Source: Dyella jiangningensis
Lineage (GTDB): Bacteria; Pseudomonadota; Gammaproteobacteria; Xanthomonadales; Rhodanobacteraceae
DNA length: 64,000 nt
Direction: 5' to 3'
Assembly: GCF_003264855.1 (NCBI RefSeq)
Contig: NZ_NFZS01000001.1
Span: 992,001 to 1,056,000, forward strand
Made by a program: the position numbers and the translations under genes. The notes under the pieces were generated by a model. It did not search any database and was not told the origin of the DNA. It saw nothing but the letters and a program-made list of their open reading frames with translations. Positions 39,164-48,594 of the stretch are shown here, piece after piece (position 1 is the first letter of the stretch; each line of letters begins with the position of its first letter).

Positions 39164-41761
39164 TCAACCGGCCTTGTCGCCCGCCTTGTGCGCAATCCAT
39201 GCGCCCACCACGGCGGAAACGTACGGAATCGACTGCGCCGCGAGGATGAACATCCACAACTGGCCCTCGACGTACTGCGTGCCGAAGCTCAGCGCCATGC
39301 CGATCACGCAGGCCGTCAGCGCGATCGCCATCAGCAGCTCCTCGCGCACCGGCGCGAACGCAGCGAAGTTGCTGCCGCCGAGGCGACGGCTCTTGGCGGT
39401 CACCACGAACGAGGTCTTCTCGCGCGTGAGGCCGTGCAGGATGCCGCGTGCGATGGCGTGCGACAGGCCCATGCTGGCCAGCGACGCCATCAGCGTGTCG
39501 TACCAGCTGCATGGGACGCGTGCGCGATAAAGCACGATGCCGAAGATCGCCTTGGCAAAGAAGAAGCCGATCACCGGGATCAGGAACAGCTGCATCGGCA
39601 GGCTGAAGATGGTCGGGAACGCCACCATGCCCGCGGTCCAGAAGATCGCCATCATGGTGAAGATCAGGTGCAATGCATCGGCGAACCAGCTGAACCAGCC
39701 GGTGAGGAAGTGGAAGCGCTGGCCGCTGGAGAGCGGGCCCTTCTTGGTCATCCAGTTCCAGCGACCCTTGAGGATCTGCATGGCGCCGAACGCCCAGCGA
39801 TAGCGCTGGCTCTTGTATGCCTTGAAGTCGGCCGGGGTGAGGCCCTTGCCCATCAGCTCGTCGACGTACACGAGTTCATAGCCGGCGTGCATCAGGCGCA
39901 GGCCGAGCTCGGCGTCTTCGCAGATGGTCCATTCGGACCAGCCGCCGGTACCTTCCAGCGCCGAGCGGCGCACCATGGTCATGGTGCCGTGCTGGATGAT
40001 GGCGTTGCGCTCGTTGCGGTGGTGCATGCCGATGCGGAAGAAGCCGTCGTACTCCCATGCGGTCATGCGGCGGAAGCGGTTGTGCTCGAAGTCGCGATGC
40101 GCCTGCGGACACTGCACCACCGCCACCTTCGGGTCGTGGAAGTAGCCGGTGAGCGTGGACAGCCAGTCTTCGCGCACCACGTAGTCGGCGTCGATCACCG
40201 CCACCACGTCGGCGCGCGGGTCGGTTTCCTTCAGGCCGAAGTTGAGTGCACCGGCCTTGAAGCCCGGCCACGGCTCCAGGTGGAAGAAGCGGAACTTCGT
40301 GCCCAGCTTCTCGCAGTAGTCCTGCACCGGCTTCCAGATCGCCGGGTCCTTGGTGTTGTTGTCGATCACCAGGACTTCGTAGTTCTCGTACTGCAGCGCG
40401 GCCAGGGAGTCGAGGGTGATGATCACCATCTCCGGCGGCTCGTTGTAGCAGGCCAGGTGGATCGACACGAACGGCTGCTTCTCCACCGGATCAGGCGTGA
40501 GCAGGCCCGCATGGCGCACCCAGCCGCGGCGCCACAGCACCTCGGTGAACTCGAAGCCGTTGATGAGCAGGATGGCGAGGATCGCGATCTGGGCCGGGAA
40601 CAGCAGCACCAGCATGGTCCAGTCGATCCAGCTCAGGTAGAAGTTGAAAGGCAGCGTGGCCGACCAGGTGATCAGGCCGCAGGCGAGCTGGATCAGCGCG
40701 CAGAAGAAGAAGCGGCCCATCAGCTTGAAGCGGCTGTAGTGGCGTGCGAACCAGATCATCGGCAGCAGCGCCAGCAAGCTGGCAGCCAGCGCCTTCCACG
40801 GCCACGCGGTGTCTTCGGTCACCGGGCCGGTGAACGGGAACTTCAGCTGGCGATCGGCGTTGAACATGCCCCAGTAGGCTTCGGTGCGACCCGACAGCTT
40901 TTCCTTCCAGGGCTGGTCGAACGCCTCCATCACGTAGTAGTCGATGTTGTTCTGCTTGGCGACGTTGAACCACTGGCGCAGGAAGATCGCCTCGTTCGAC
41001 ACCGACGGGTCGGCGTACTTGTAGCGATCACCGTTGGACGGCCAGCCGATCTCGCCGATGACGATGAGCTTGTTCGGGAACATCTGCTTGAGCGTGCGAT
41101 AGCTGCCCAGCGCGTCCTGGATGGCGTCCTTGCGGTCGATGCCGTTCCAGTACGGAAACAGATGCACGGTGATGAAGTCGACGTGCTCGGCGAGCTCCGG
41201 ATACTTCGCCCAGATGTGCCAGGGCTCGGCGATGGACACCGGCTGATGCAGCGCGGCACGCACGCGGTCCACGTACGCCATCAGCTGCTCGGGCGGGATG
41301 TCGTTGCGGAACAGCACTTCGTTGCCGACGATCACTCGGTTGATCGAGTTCGGGTAGCGACGCGCCTGCGCGATCAGCGTCTCGATCTCCTTCTCGTTGT
41401 TGTCGAGGCGGCGATCGATCCACGCGCCGGCCATCACCTGCAGGCCCTGCTTGTCGGCCAGGCGATACACCTGCGGGTTCTGCAGCGTGGAGTAGGTGCG
41501 GATGCGCGGCGTGTACTGCTTGAGCAGCTTCAGGTCGTTGTTGATTTCCTCGTCGGACGGGAAATCGTTCTTCAGCGGGTTCTGGTAGCGCTGGAAGGCG
41601 GACAGCGCAAAGCCGCCGATGGGACCTTTCCAGTCCTCGGGGCCATGGGGCAGGTTGCTCCACCACCACAGGCCGATGTTCATGGCCGCCACGATCAGGG
41701 CGAGCAGGATGGCTGCTAGGAACGGATGCCGGCTATCCTGGGTGGTTGCTGTCGCGCTCAA
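39164..41761 (-). CDS. GH17-GT2 fusion, membrane beta-glucan synthase/transglycosylase (NdvB-like)
   Basis: About 865 residues. An N-terminal anchor ('FLAAILLALIVAAMNIGLWW') precedes a GH17 domain with both catalytic Glu regions: VGNEVLF (about 147) and GEIGWPSNG (about 238). A cluster of membrane helices leads into a processive GT2 domain with 'VAVIDADYVV' (about 518-527), CEDAELGLR and QRYRW (about 653), then C-terminal helices. The layout matches Bradyrhizobium NdvB, which makes cyclic beta-1,3/1,6-glucan. Periplasmic or exported glucan is therefore the likely product. No ATG fits; TTG 41761 with GGGG upstream is chosen, TTG 41794 is the alternative. Confidence 0.85.
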   Translation of the reverse strand: MSATATTQDSRHPFLAAILLALIVAAMNIGLWWWSNLPHGPEDWKGPIGGFALSAFQRYQNPLKNDFPSDEEINNDLKLLKQYTPRIRTYSTLQNPQVYRLADKQGLQVMAGAWIDRRLDNNEKEIETLIAQARRYPNSINRVIVGNEVLFRNDIPPEQLMAYVDRVRAALHQPVSIAEPWHIWAKYPELAEHVDFITVHLFPYWNGIDRKDAIQDALGSYRTLKQMFPNKLIVIGEIGWPSNGDRYKYADPSVSNEAIFLRQWFNVAKQNNIDYYVMEAFDQPWKEKLSGRTEAYWGMFNADRQLKFPFTGPVTEDTAWPWKALAASLLALLPMIWFARHYSRFKLMGRFFFCALIQLACGLITWSATLPFNFYLSWIDWTMLVLLFPAQIAILAILLINGFEFTEVLWRRGWVRHAGLLTPDPVEKQPFVSIHLACYNEPPEMVIITLDSLAALQYENYEVLVIDNNTKDPAIWKPVQDYCEKLGTKFRFFHLEPWPGFKAGALNFGLKETDPRADVVAVIDADYVVREDWLSTLTGYFHDPKVAVVQCPQAHRDFEHNRFRRMTAWEYDGFFRIGMHHRNERNAIIQHGTMTMVRRSALEGTGGWSEWTICEDAELGLRLMHAGYELVYVDELMGKGLTPADFKAYKSQRYRWAFGAMQILKGRWNWMTKKGPLSSGQRFHFLTGWFSWFADALHLIFTMMAIFWTAGMVAFPTIFSLPMQLFLIPVIGFFFAKAIFGIVLYRARVPCSWYDTLMASLASMGLSHAIARGILHGLTREKTSFVVTAKSRRLGGSNFAAFAPVREELLMAIALTACVIGMALSFGTQYVEGQLWMFILAAQSIPYVSAVVGAWIAHKAGDKAG

Positions 41762-41890
41762 AACGATCCCCGTGGCTGCCTCACACGAGGCCAAAAAGCC
41801 CTGAGAGCTTAACGAGGGAGCGCATTGGGCTCAATCAAGGCGAGCCGGGATGGTCAGCGCAAGGTCAGGCCACCCGCATGTGACCGGCCA

Positions 41891-42538
41891 TCATTGGCAC
41901 GGGCCGGCCATGCGGCACAGCGTGGCGACCAGCGTGGCCTGGCTGTGCTTGACGGTCTTTTCAAAGACATGCTTGAGGTGGTTGCGTGCGGTGCCTTCGC
42001 CCATGGCGAGCAGGCGGGCGCAATCTCGCAGCTCATGGCCGTCGGCAAGCAGGCCGGCCAGGGCGGCTTCGCGCGGCGTGAGGCCGAACGCCACCGTCAG
42101 CGCTTCGCGGGGCACGGGCTGAAAATGTTCAGGTGCCGTGACGAAGATCGCCACGCCGCGCGGCGGACCGGGCAGAGCGGTCAATCGCACGAGCAGGGGC
42201 GCAGCGTGCGCAGCTCGCCGGCGCAGGCCCAGATAGCGAACGGCGCTGGCTGGCGCATCGATGTCCTGCGCGGCCAGCAGCGCCACGGTGTGCCTCAGGC
42301 GACGGGTTTGGGCAACCGTTGCGGCCGTGAGCCCCGCGGGGCTGTCTTCCAGCCCGTCGTGCCGGGCCAGCAGCTCGCGTGCGGCGCGGTTGATGTAGCA
42401 GGGCCGGGCCTGGTCGTCGGCGAGTATCACCCCGATCAGCAACTGGTCGAGCAACTGCGGCAACAGAGCCGCATGCGCGCCGGCAGGTGTCGGCACATCG
42501 GATCCCCCTGCGGACGGGCGTCGAGACGGGCGGGACAT
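41891..42538 (-). CDS. LuxR-family transcriptional regulator with PAS-like sensor
   Basis: A 215-residue protein. The N-terminal half ('QLLDQLLIGVILADDQARPC', 'INRAARELLARHDGLE') resembles a PAS sensor domain. The C-terminal HTH of the LuxR/FixJ type spans about 150-210 ('FGLTPREAALAGLLADGHEL', 'ARLLAMGEGTARNHLKHVFE'). The signal is unknown. ATG 42538 is chosen since the upstream frame is not conserved-looking. It is divergently arranged with a methyltransferase gene across 131 nt, which may be its target. No operator could be fixed. Confidence 0.82.
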   Translation of the reverse strand: MSRPSRRPSAGGSDVPTPAGAHAALLPQLLDQLLIGVILADDQARPCYINRAARELLARHDGLEDSPAGLTAATVAQTRRLRHTVALLAAQDIDAPASAVRYLGLRRRAAHAAPLLVRLTALPGPPRGVAIFVTAPEHFQPVPREALTVAFGLTPREAALAGLLADGHELRDCARLLAMGEGTARNHLKHVFEKTVKHSQATLVATLCRMAGPCQ

Positions 42539-42669
42539 GACGAACTCCCGCTGCCGGCCTAATGCTTTCGCGCTGTCCGGTATGGGACAGGCGAGCGCGT
42601 GGCCGGTGGCGTATGCAGGTAGATCCATCCTACTCCGCCGTCGTGCGGAGCGAGCCTCGGAGCACTGCC

Positions 42670-43722
42670 ATGGCCATCGACGAGCAACGACTTCATGCAT
42701 TCCTAGGAAAGGCGGTGGGCGACCTGGGCGCCGCCATCAGCGCCACCCTGATCCAGATCGGCGACGAACTGGGTTTCTACAAGGCGCTTGCCGCCGAACG
42801 GCTGACGTCTGCCGAGCTTGCCGAGCGGACCGGCACGCACGAGCGCTATGCGCGCGAGTGGCTGGGCAACCAGGCGGCGGGCGGCTACGTGGACTTCGAC
42901 GAAGCCACCGGGCGCTATGGCCTGAACGAGGAACAGGCGCTGTGCCTGGCCGACCCGCATGGCCCGGTGGACCTCGCGGGCGCGTATTCGATCGTCGAAG
43001 CGATGTTCCATGCCAAGGAACGGACGCTGGAGCACTTCCGCAATGGTCAGGGCATGGAGTGGGGAGAGCATCATCCCTGCCTGTTCCATGGCACGGAGCG
43101 GTTCTTCCGCGCGGGCTACAACGCAAACCTGATCGGCGCGTGGCTGCCGGCGCTGGAAGGCGTGGTCGACAAGCTGCGTGGCGGAGGGCGGGCGGCCGAC
43201 GTGGGTTGCGGCCACGGGGCCAGCACGATCCTGATGGCCCAGTCGTTCCCCAACGCCCAATTCGTCGGCTACGACTATCACGGGCCTTCCATCGAGGTGG
43301 CTCGCCAGCGCGCCGAGGCGGCGGGCGTCACCAATGCATCGTTCGAAGTGGCCGATGCCACGGGCTACGAAGGCAAAGACTTCGACCTGATCGCCTTCTT
43401 CGATTGCCTGCACGACATGGGCGATCCGGTTGGCGTCGCCAGGCACGCGCGGCAGGCCCTGAAGGCCGACGGCAACTGCATGATCGTCGAGCCTTTCGCG
43501 GGCGACCGCGTGCAGGACAACCTGAACCCGGTCGGACGGGTCTACTTCGGCGCCTCGGCGCAGATCTGCGTGCCGGTCTCGCTGGCTCGCCACGGGCCCG
43601 CGCTGGGCGCGCAGGCCGGTGAGGCGAGGCTGCGCCAAGTGGTGGTGGACGGCGGAGGCTTCCAGCGCTTCCGGCGCGCGGCGGAGACGCCGTTCAACAT
43701 CGTGCTGGAGGCAAGGCCCTGA
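42670..43722 (+). CDS. Class I SAM-dependent methyltransferase with N-terminal winged helix
   Basis: A 350-residue protein. The N-terminal winged-helix/dimerisation part ('GDELGFYKALAAERLTSAEL', 'ERTGTHERYAREWLGNQAAG') is followed by a Rossmann methyltransferase domain with motif I 'AADVGCGHGASTILMAQSFP' (about 176-195), 'FVGYDYHGPSIEVAR' and 'DLIAFFDCLHDMGDP'. This arrangement is typical of O-methyltransferase-like proteins related to mycobacterial Rv2258c; the substrate is unknown. ATG 42670 is the best start. It is divergent from the LuxR regulator. Confidence 0.85.
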   Translation: MAIDEQRLHAFLGKAVGDLGAAISATLIQIGDELGFYKALAAERLTSAELAERTGTHERYAREWLGNQAAGGYVDFDEATGRYGLNEEQALCLADPHGPVDLAGAYSIVEAMFHAKERTLEHFRNGQGMEWGEHHPCLFHGTERFFRAGYNANLIGAWLPALEGVVDKLRGGGRAADVGCGHGASTILMAQSFPNAQFVGYDYHGPSIEVARQRAEAAGVTNASFEVADATGYEGKDFDLIAFFDCLHDMGDPVGVARHARQALKADGNCMIVEPFAGDRVQDNLNPVGRVYFGASAQICVPVSLARHGPALGAQAGEARLRQVVVDGGGFQRFRRAAETPFNIVLEARP

Positions 43723-43770
43723 TTAAGGCTGCATGTCCGCCACTTCAGGCGATCCAGGCACCTGCATGCC

Positions 43771-43871
43771 CGTCATTCCGGCGCAGGCCCGGGTCCAGCA
43801 GCTGCGGGCCGTGATTTTTGCGACACGGCCGAGGCCTGAGGCTCTGGATGCCGGCCTGCACCGGAATGACG
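43771..43871. repeat. VIPAQAG-type inverted repeat, diverged copy
   Basis: Arms at 43771-43798 and 43844-43871 pair imperfectly (GTCATTCCGGCGCAGGCC on the left). It is the same family as 11466-11592 and again lies between convergent genes (methyltransferase and dps). Confidence 0.85.
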
Positions 43872-43941
43872 GTGAGGAGGAGGCATGGTCGGGATCAGCC
43901 GTCCTGCCGCCCCGTTCACCGCCGGAGCGGGGCGTACGCGC

Positions 43942-44409
43942 TTACTTCAGCAGCGAGCGCAGCATCCACGCGGTCTTTTCGTGATCCTTCAGGCGCCCGG
44001 TGACCATGTCGACCGTACCTTCATCGCCGGCGGCATCGGCCACCTTGATGGCTTCGCGGGCCGTGTGGGCGGCGATCTCGTGGCCTTCGACCAGCTGGCC
44101 GACCATGTCCTTCCAGTCCGGTACGCCGGCTTCCTCCTTGATGGAGGTGAGCTTGCCGAACTGGCTGTAGGAGCCGGGGGCGAACACGTCCAGGGTGCGG
44201 ATGCGCTCGGCGATCTCGTCGGCGGCCAGCCACAGCTCGTTGTACTGGGTCTCGAACATCGTGTGCAGGCTGTTGAAGTGCGGGCCGGTGATGTTCCAGT
44301 GGAAGCTGTGGGTCTTGAGGTAGAGCGAATAGGTGTCCGCAAGCAGCTTGGACAGCTGCCCGCCGATCTGTTCCCGGTCCTTCTTGGCGATGCCGATGGA
44401 AATGGCCAT
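43942..44409 (-). CDS. dps: Dps-family ferritin-like DNA-protection protein
   Basis: A 155-residue Dps protein. The ferroxidase signature is '[20 protein letters not shown]' (about 26-45), followed by '[20 protein letters not shown]' carrying acidic ligands of the partner subunit. Dps forms 12-mers that oxidise and store iron with peroxide and shield DNA in stationary phase or oxidative stress. ATG 44409 has AAGGAG about 6 nt upstream. A putative promoter and an OxyR-like dyad lie upstream (44450-44515). It is divergent from hrpA. Confidence 0.93.
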   Translation of the reverse strand: MAISIGIAKKDREQIGGQLSKLLADTYSLYLKTHSFHWNITGPHFNSLHTMFETQYNELWLAADEIAERIRTLDVFAPGSYSQFGKLTSIKEEAGVPDWKDMVGQLVEGHEIAAHTAREAIKVADAAGDEGTVDMVTGRLKDHEKTAWMLRSLLK

Positions 44410-44449
44410 GGAGTACTCCTTTGCGAGGGTGGGGATGAAACTTGGGACC

Positions 44450-44515
44450 AGCTTAGCGAGCCGTCCCTTGGCGGTGAAATGAATCGTGCCGATGCCGGTG
44501 ATAGTCACCAGCTAT
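44450..44515 (-). promoter_or_regulatory. Putative dps promoter with OxyR-like site
   Basis: On the minus strand, -35 TTCACC (44473-44478) and -10 TAAGCT (44450-44455) are separated by 17 nt. Upstream, ATAG-N7-CTAT (44501-44515) matches one half of the OxyR consensus spacing. The second half-site expected 7 nt away is weak. dps is a classic OxyR target; binding here is inferred. Confidence 0.5.
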
Positions 44516-44516
44516 C

Positions 44517-47500
44517 ATGTGCGGTCCGATGACACAGGCAACCACACCTTCCCAGAGTGCCGATCCGCGGCTGCGCGACCTGCGCAAGGCGCTGGACACG
44601 GTATCCAGCCGCGATGTCGGCCGCCTGCAGGGCCGCTGGCGCGAACTGTCGCGCCGCTTCGACGAAAAGAAGCTGGCGGCGCTCGCCAGCGATATCGAGG
44701 CGTCCGCGACCAAGCGCCGCGCCCGCGCCGAGGCCAAGCCGGCGATCACGCTGGACGAGTCGCTGCCCATCACGGCACGCGCCGACGAGATCGTCGAGCT
44801 GATCCGCAAGCACCAGATCGTGGTGATCGCCGGCGAGACCGGTTCGGGCAAGACCACCCAACTGCCCAAGCTTTGCCTGGCCGCAGGACGAGGCGAAGCG
44901 GGCATGATCGGCTGCACCCAGCCGCGCCGCCTGGCCGCTCGTTCGGTGGCGCGCCGCGTGGCCGAAGAGCTGGGCACCGGCCTGGGCGACCAGGTGGGTT
45001 TCCAGGTGCGTTTCACCGATCAGGTGTCCGACCGCACCCTGGTCAAGTTCATGACCGACGGCATCCTGCTCGCGGAAACGCAGGGCGATCCGTGGCTGAG
45101 CGCGTACGACACCATCATCATCGACGAGGCGCACGAGCGCAGCCTCAACATCGACTTCCTGCTGGGCTATCTCAAGCGGCTGGCGGTGAAGCGTCCGACG
45201 CTGAAGATCATCGTCACCTCGGCCACCATCGATACCGAGCGTTTCGCCGAGCATTTCGGCAACGCGCCCATCGTGTCGGTGGAAGGGCGTACCTATCCGG
45301 TCGAAGTGCGCTGGCGTTCGGTGGACGAGGTGGCGGCGCGCCGCGGCCAGCGTGCGGGCGACCTGCAGCAGGGGGGCGCCGATCATGTGGCCGCCGTGCT
45401 GGACGAAATCACCCACGACGACCCGCGTGGCGACGTGCTGATCTTCCTGCCGGGCGAACGCGAGATCCGCGACGCTCATCTGCTGCTGTCGCGCCGCCAG
45501 TACCGCGAGACGGAAGTGCTGCCGCTGTATGCGCGCCTTTCCGCCGGCGACCAGGACCGCGTGTTCAAGCCGGGGCCGAAGCGCCGCGTGGTGCTCGCCA
45601 CCAACGTGGCCGAAACCTCGCTCACCGTGCCGCGCATCCGTTACGTGATCGATTCGGGCCAGGCGCGCGTCAAGCGCTACAGCCAACGCAGCCAGCTTGA
45701 GCGCCTGCATGTCGAGCCGATCTCCAAGGCTGCTGCCGACCAGCGCAAAGGCCGCTGCGGCCGTGTGGGTCCAGGCACCTGCTATCGCCTCTACGACGAG
45801 GCTGACTACGAGAGCCGTGCGGCCTACACCGATCCGGAGCTGCTGCGCTCGTCGTTGGCCAACGTGATCCTGCGCATGCTGTCGCTGCAGCTGGGTGAAG
45901 TGGACGAATTCCCTTTCCTCGAAGCGCCCGATCCGCGCGTGGTGGCCGATGGCTATCGGCGCCTGGCCGAAATCTCGGCCATCGACGACGCCCGTCGCCT
46001 CACCCCGATGGGCCGCGTGATGGCGAAGTTGCCGATCGACGTGCAACTGGCGCGCATGCTGGTGGAAGCGGAGAAGCTGCACAGCCTGCGCGAGCTGCTG
46101 GTGGTCGTGTCCTTCCTCAGCATCCAGGACCCGCGCGAGCGCCCCGCCGATGCGCGCCAGCAGGCCGATGCGGCGCATGCGGCGTTCGCCGATCCCAAGT
46201 CCGATGTCGTCGGCGTGCTGAACCTGTGGCGTGACTACGGCAAGGCACACGAAGACCTCACGCAATCGAAGCTGCGCGACTGGTGCTCGCGCCACTTCCT
46301 CAGCTTCATGCGCATGCGCGAATGGCGCGAGCTGCATCGACAGCTCTTGCTGGTAGTGCAGGAGCTGGGCTGGAAGCTGGACGCTTCGACTCCCTCTCCC
46401 CTGCGGGGAGAGGGCCGGGGTGAGGGGGCAATCTCGCCTCAGGCGGGAAAAGGGCGAGGTGTTGCTGTTTCCAACAAGCGGAATAGGCAAGACACCCGCG
46501 AGCACCCACCCCTCACCCCGGCCCTCGCCCCCGAGGGGAGAGGGGGTGAAGACGAAGCCACCCGCCAATACGAATCCATCCACCGCAGCCTCCTCGCCGG
46601 CCTGCCCACGCAGGTGGGACACAAGGACGAAAAGGGCATCTACCGCAGCACGCGCGAGCGTCGCTTCCAGGTGTTTCCGGGCTCATCGCTGTCGAAAGTG
46701 CCACCGAACTGGATCTTCGCCGCGCAGATCCTCGATGTCGGTGGCCGCGTGTGGGGCATGATGTGCGCGCGCGTCGAACCGCTGTGGATCGAGCAGCAGG
46801 CAGCGCATTTGCTGCGTTCGGCGTGGCGTGATCCGCACTGGTCGCGCAAGCGTGGCCATGTGGTGGCATACGAGCAGGTAAGCCTGTTCGGATTGACGCT
46901 GGTGGAGCGGCGCCCAGGCACGTTCCAGAAGCAGGATCCGGTGCTCGCGCACGAGATCTTCCTGCGAGAAGCGCTGACCCGCGGCGATATCGACGCCCGC
47001 GCCGACTTCATCCGCGCCAACCAGCGTGTGCTGGAGGATGCGCGCGGCATCGAAGCCAAGCAGCGTCGCGAAGGCCTGCTGCGTTCCGAGGATGAACTGG
47101 TCGGCTTCTTCGAAGGCAAGCTGCCTGGCGACATCGCGGACAGCCGTGCACTGGACGCGTGGTACCGCAAGGCGCGTCCCGCGGAGCAGGCGGCGCTGCG
47201 TTGGTCGCTGGACGATGTGATGAGCGGTGGCGCCGGGCTCGATCCCAAGGCGTTCCCGTCGTCGTTGGATGTTGGGCCGCAGAAATACCGCCTCGAATAC
47301 CGCTTCGTGCCGGGCGACGATGCCGACGGCGTGACCTTGCACCTGCCGCTGGCGATGTTGAATGCCTTGCCTGCCGCGCGTTGCGAATGGCTGGTGCCTG
47401 GGTTGCTGGCGGAGAAAGTGGCGGAGCTGATCCGTGGTTTGCCCAAGGCGTTGCGCCGCAACTTCGTGCCGGCGCCGGACTTTGCGCGTGCCTTCGTCGA

Positions 47501-48584
47501 GGCCGAGGCACCGCGCGACGAGTCTTTGCACAAGGCGCTCGCCGCGTTCCTCAAGCGTGCGACAGGCGTGGACATCGCGGCGACGGATTTCGACGCCGTG
47601 GAACTGCCCGCGCATTTCCGCATGCGTTATCGCCTGCACGACGAGAACGGCAAGACGCTCGCCACGGGGCGCGATCTCGCGGCGATGCGAGGCCAATGGG
47701 AGGGGCGGGCGCGCGAAGCGTTTTCGCGCAAGACCGACATCGAACTCACGCGCGAAGACATCGCCAGCTGGGATTTCGAAGAGATCCCGGCACAGGTGCG
47801 TTCGGCGGGCGGCCTGCTCGCGTTCCCCGCCCTGGTCGATCTGGGCGACGCGGTGGCGTTGCGCGTGTTCGAGCGCAGCGACGAAGCACGTGAGGCACAC
47901 GTGCTTGGCGTGGTTCGCCTGCTACGCAACGCGCTCGCCAGCGACATGAAGCAGGCACGCCGCCGGTTGCCCATCGCCAATCCGCTCGCCTTGAAATATG
48001 CCCCGCTGGGCGGTGTCGATGGCTTGCGCGAAGACCTGGTGGAAGGCGGTTTTACCGACCTCCTGGAGCCTCACGATCTCAACGCGAGAACGGCCGGTGC
48101 GTTCCAGTCGCTGCATACCCTGATGGCGCGCGAGCTGTTTGGTGCAGCGGTCGAACGCCTCAAGCTGGCCGAGCCGATCATCGAGGCGCAGGCCGACCTC
48201 AAGCCGTGGCTGCAACCGCCGTTGATGGGTTTTGCCCGCGCCAGCTACGACGACCTGCGCGAACAGCTCGAATCCTTGCTGACGGCAGGTTTCCTGCGGG
48301 AGCTGCCCACCTCGCGGCTGGCGCACTATCCGCGCTATTTGAAAGCGATGCGTCTGCGCGCGGAGCGCCTGCGCCAGGACCCGGCCAAGGACCAGCAGCG
48401 CATGCTGCAGGTGCTGCCGTTCTGGCGCGATTACCTCAAGCATCGCGCGGCAGGCACCGATGCGTTGGACGAATTGCGCTGGCTGATCGAGGAATGGCGC
48501 GTGTCGCTGTTCGCGCAGGAACTGAAGACGGCCGAACCGGTGTCGGCCAAGCGGCTCACGCGGGCGCTGGAGGCGCTCGCGTGA
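44517..48584 (+). CDS. hrpA: ATP-dependent RNA helicase HrpA, with in-frame repeat insertion
   Basis: A 1355-residue DEAH-box helicase (E. coli HrpA is 1300). Walker A 'GETGSGKTTQLPKL' (106-119), DEAH in 'IIDEAHERSLNIDFLLGYLK' (about 203), 'TSATIDTERF', 'QRKGRCGRVGPG', then HA2/OB domains and the long DUF3418 C-terminal region. HrpA resolves stalled ribosomes on mRNA. Residues about 626-677 ('PSPLRGEGRGEG ... HPPLTPALAPEGRGG') are encoded by a palindromic repeat doublet that keeps the frame and splits 'LLLVVQELGWKLD' from 'ATRQYESIHRSLLAGL', normally nearly adjacent. Start ATG 44517 or 44529; neither has a clear ribosome binding site. Confidence 0.9.
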   Translation: MCGPMTQATTPSQSADPRLRDLRKALDTVSSRDVGRLQGRWRELSRRFDEKKLAALASDIEASATKRRARAEAKPAITLDESLPITARADEIVELIRKHQIVVIAGETGSGKTTQLPKLCLAAGRGEAGMIGCTQPRRLAARSVARRVAEELGTGLGDQVGFQVRFTDQVSDRTLVKFMTDGILLAETQGDPWLSAYDTIIIDEAHERSLNIDFLLGYLKRLAVKRPTLKIIVTSATIDTERFAEHFGNAPIVSVEGRTYPVEVRWRSVDEVAARRGQRAGDLQQGGADHVAAVLDEITHDDPRGDVLIFLPGEREIRDAHLLLSRRQYRETEVLPLYARLSAGDQDRVFKPGPKRRVVLATNVAETSLTVPRIRYVIDSGQARVKRYSQRSQLERLHVEPISKAAADQRKGRCGRVGPGTCYRLYDEADYESRAAYTDPELLRSSLANVILRMLSLQLGEVDEFPFLEAPDPRVVADGYRRLAEISAIDDARRLTPMGRVMAKLPIDVQLARMLVEAEKLHSLRELLVVVSFLSIQDPRERPADARQQADAAHAAFADPKSDVVGVLNLWRDYGKAHEDLTQSKLRDWCSRHFLSFMRMREWRELHRQLLLVVQELGWKLDASTPSPLRGEGRGEGAISPQAGKGRGVAVSNKRNRQDTREHPPLTPALAPEGRGGEDEATRQYESIHRSLLAGLPTQVGHKDEKGIYRSTRERRFQVFPGSSLSKVPPNWIFAAQILDVGGRVWGMMCARVEPLWIEQQAAHLLRSAWRDPHWSRKRGHVVAYEQVSLFGLTLVERRPGTFQKQDPVLAHEIFLREALTRGDIDARADFIRANQRVLEDARGIEAKQRREGLLRSEDELVGFFEGKLPGDIADSRALDAWYRKARPAEQAALRWSLDDVMSGGAGLDPKAFPSSLDVGPQKYRLEYRFVPGDDADGVTLHLPLAMLNALPAARCEWLVPGLLAEKVAELIRGLPKALRRNFVPAPDFARAFVEAEAPRDESLHKALAAFLKRATGVDIAATDFDAVELPAHFRMRYRLHDENGKTLATGRDLAAMRGQWEGRAREAFSRKTDIELTREDIASWDFEEIPAQVRSAGGLLAFPALVDLGDAVALRVFERSDEAREAHVLGVVRLLRNALASDMKQARRRLPIANPLALKYAPLGGVDGLREDLVEGGFTDLLEPHDLNARTAGAFQSLHTLMARELFGAAVERLKLAEPIIEAQADLKPWLQPPLMGFARASYDDLREQLESLLTAGFLRELPTSRLAHYPRYLKAMRLRAERLRQDPAKDQQRMLQVLPFWRDYLKHRAAGTDALDELRWLIEEWRVSLFAQELKTAEPVSAKRLTRALEALA
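46392..46546. repeat. CCCTCACCCC-type repeat doublet inside hrpA
   Basis: Hairpin CCCTCTCCCC-TGC-GGGGAGAGGG (46392-46414) followed by CCGGGGTGAGGGG. After a spacer, GCGAGCACCCACCCCTCACC (46499-46518) precedes an imperfect hairpin CCCTCGCCCCCGAGGGGAG (to 46546). The arrangement is the same inverted pair that flanks the DUF559 gene, but here the spacer is about 70 nt and holds no gene. Confidence 0.88.
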
Positions 48585-48594
48585 GCCATTCGCA

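Noticed and set aside
39137-41719. 860-codon plus-strand ORF
   Set aside because: Antisense to the GH17-GT2 gene, whose catalytic motifs are unmistakable.
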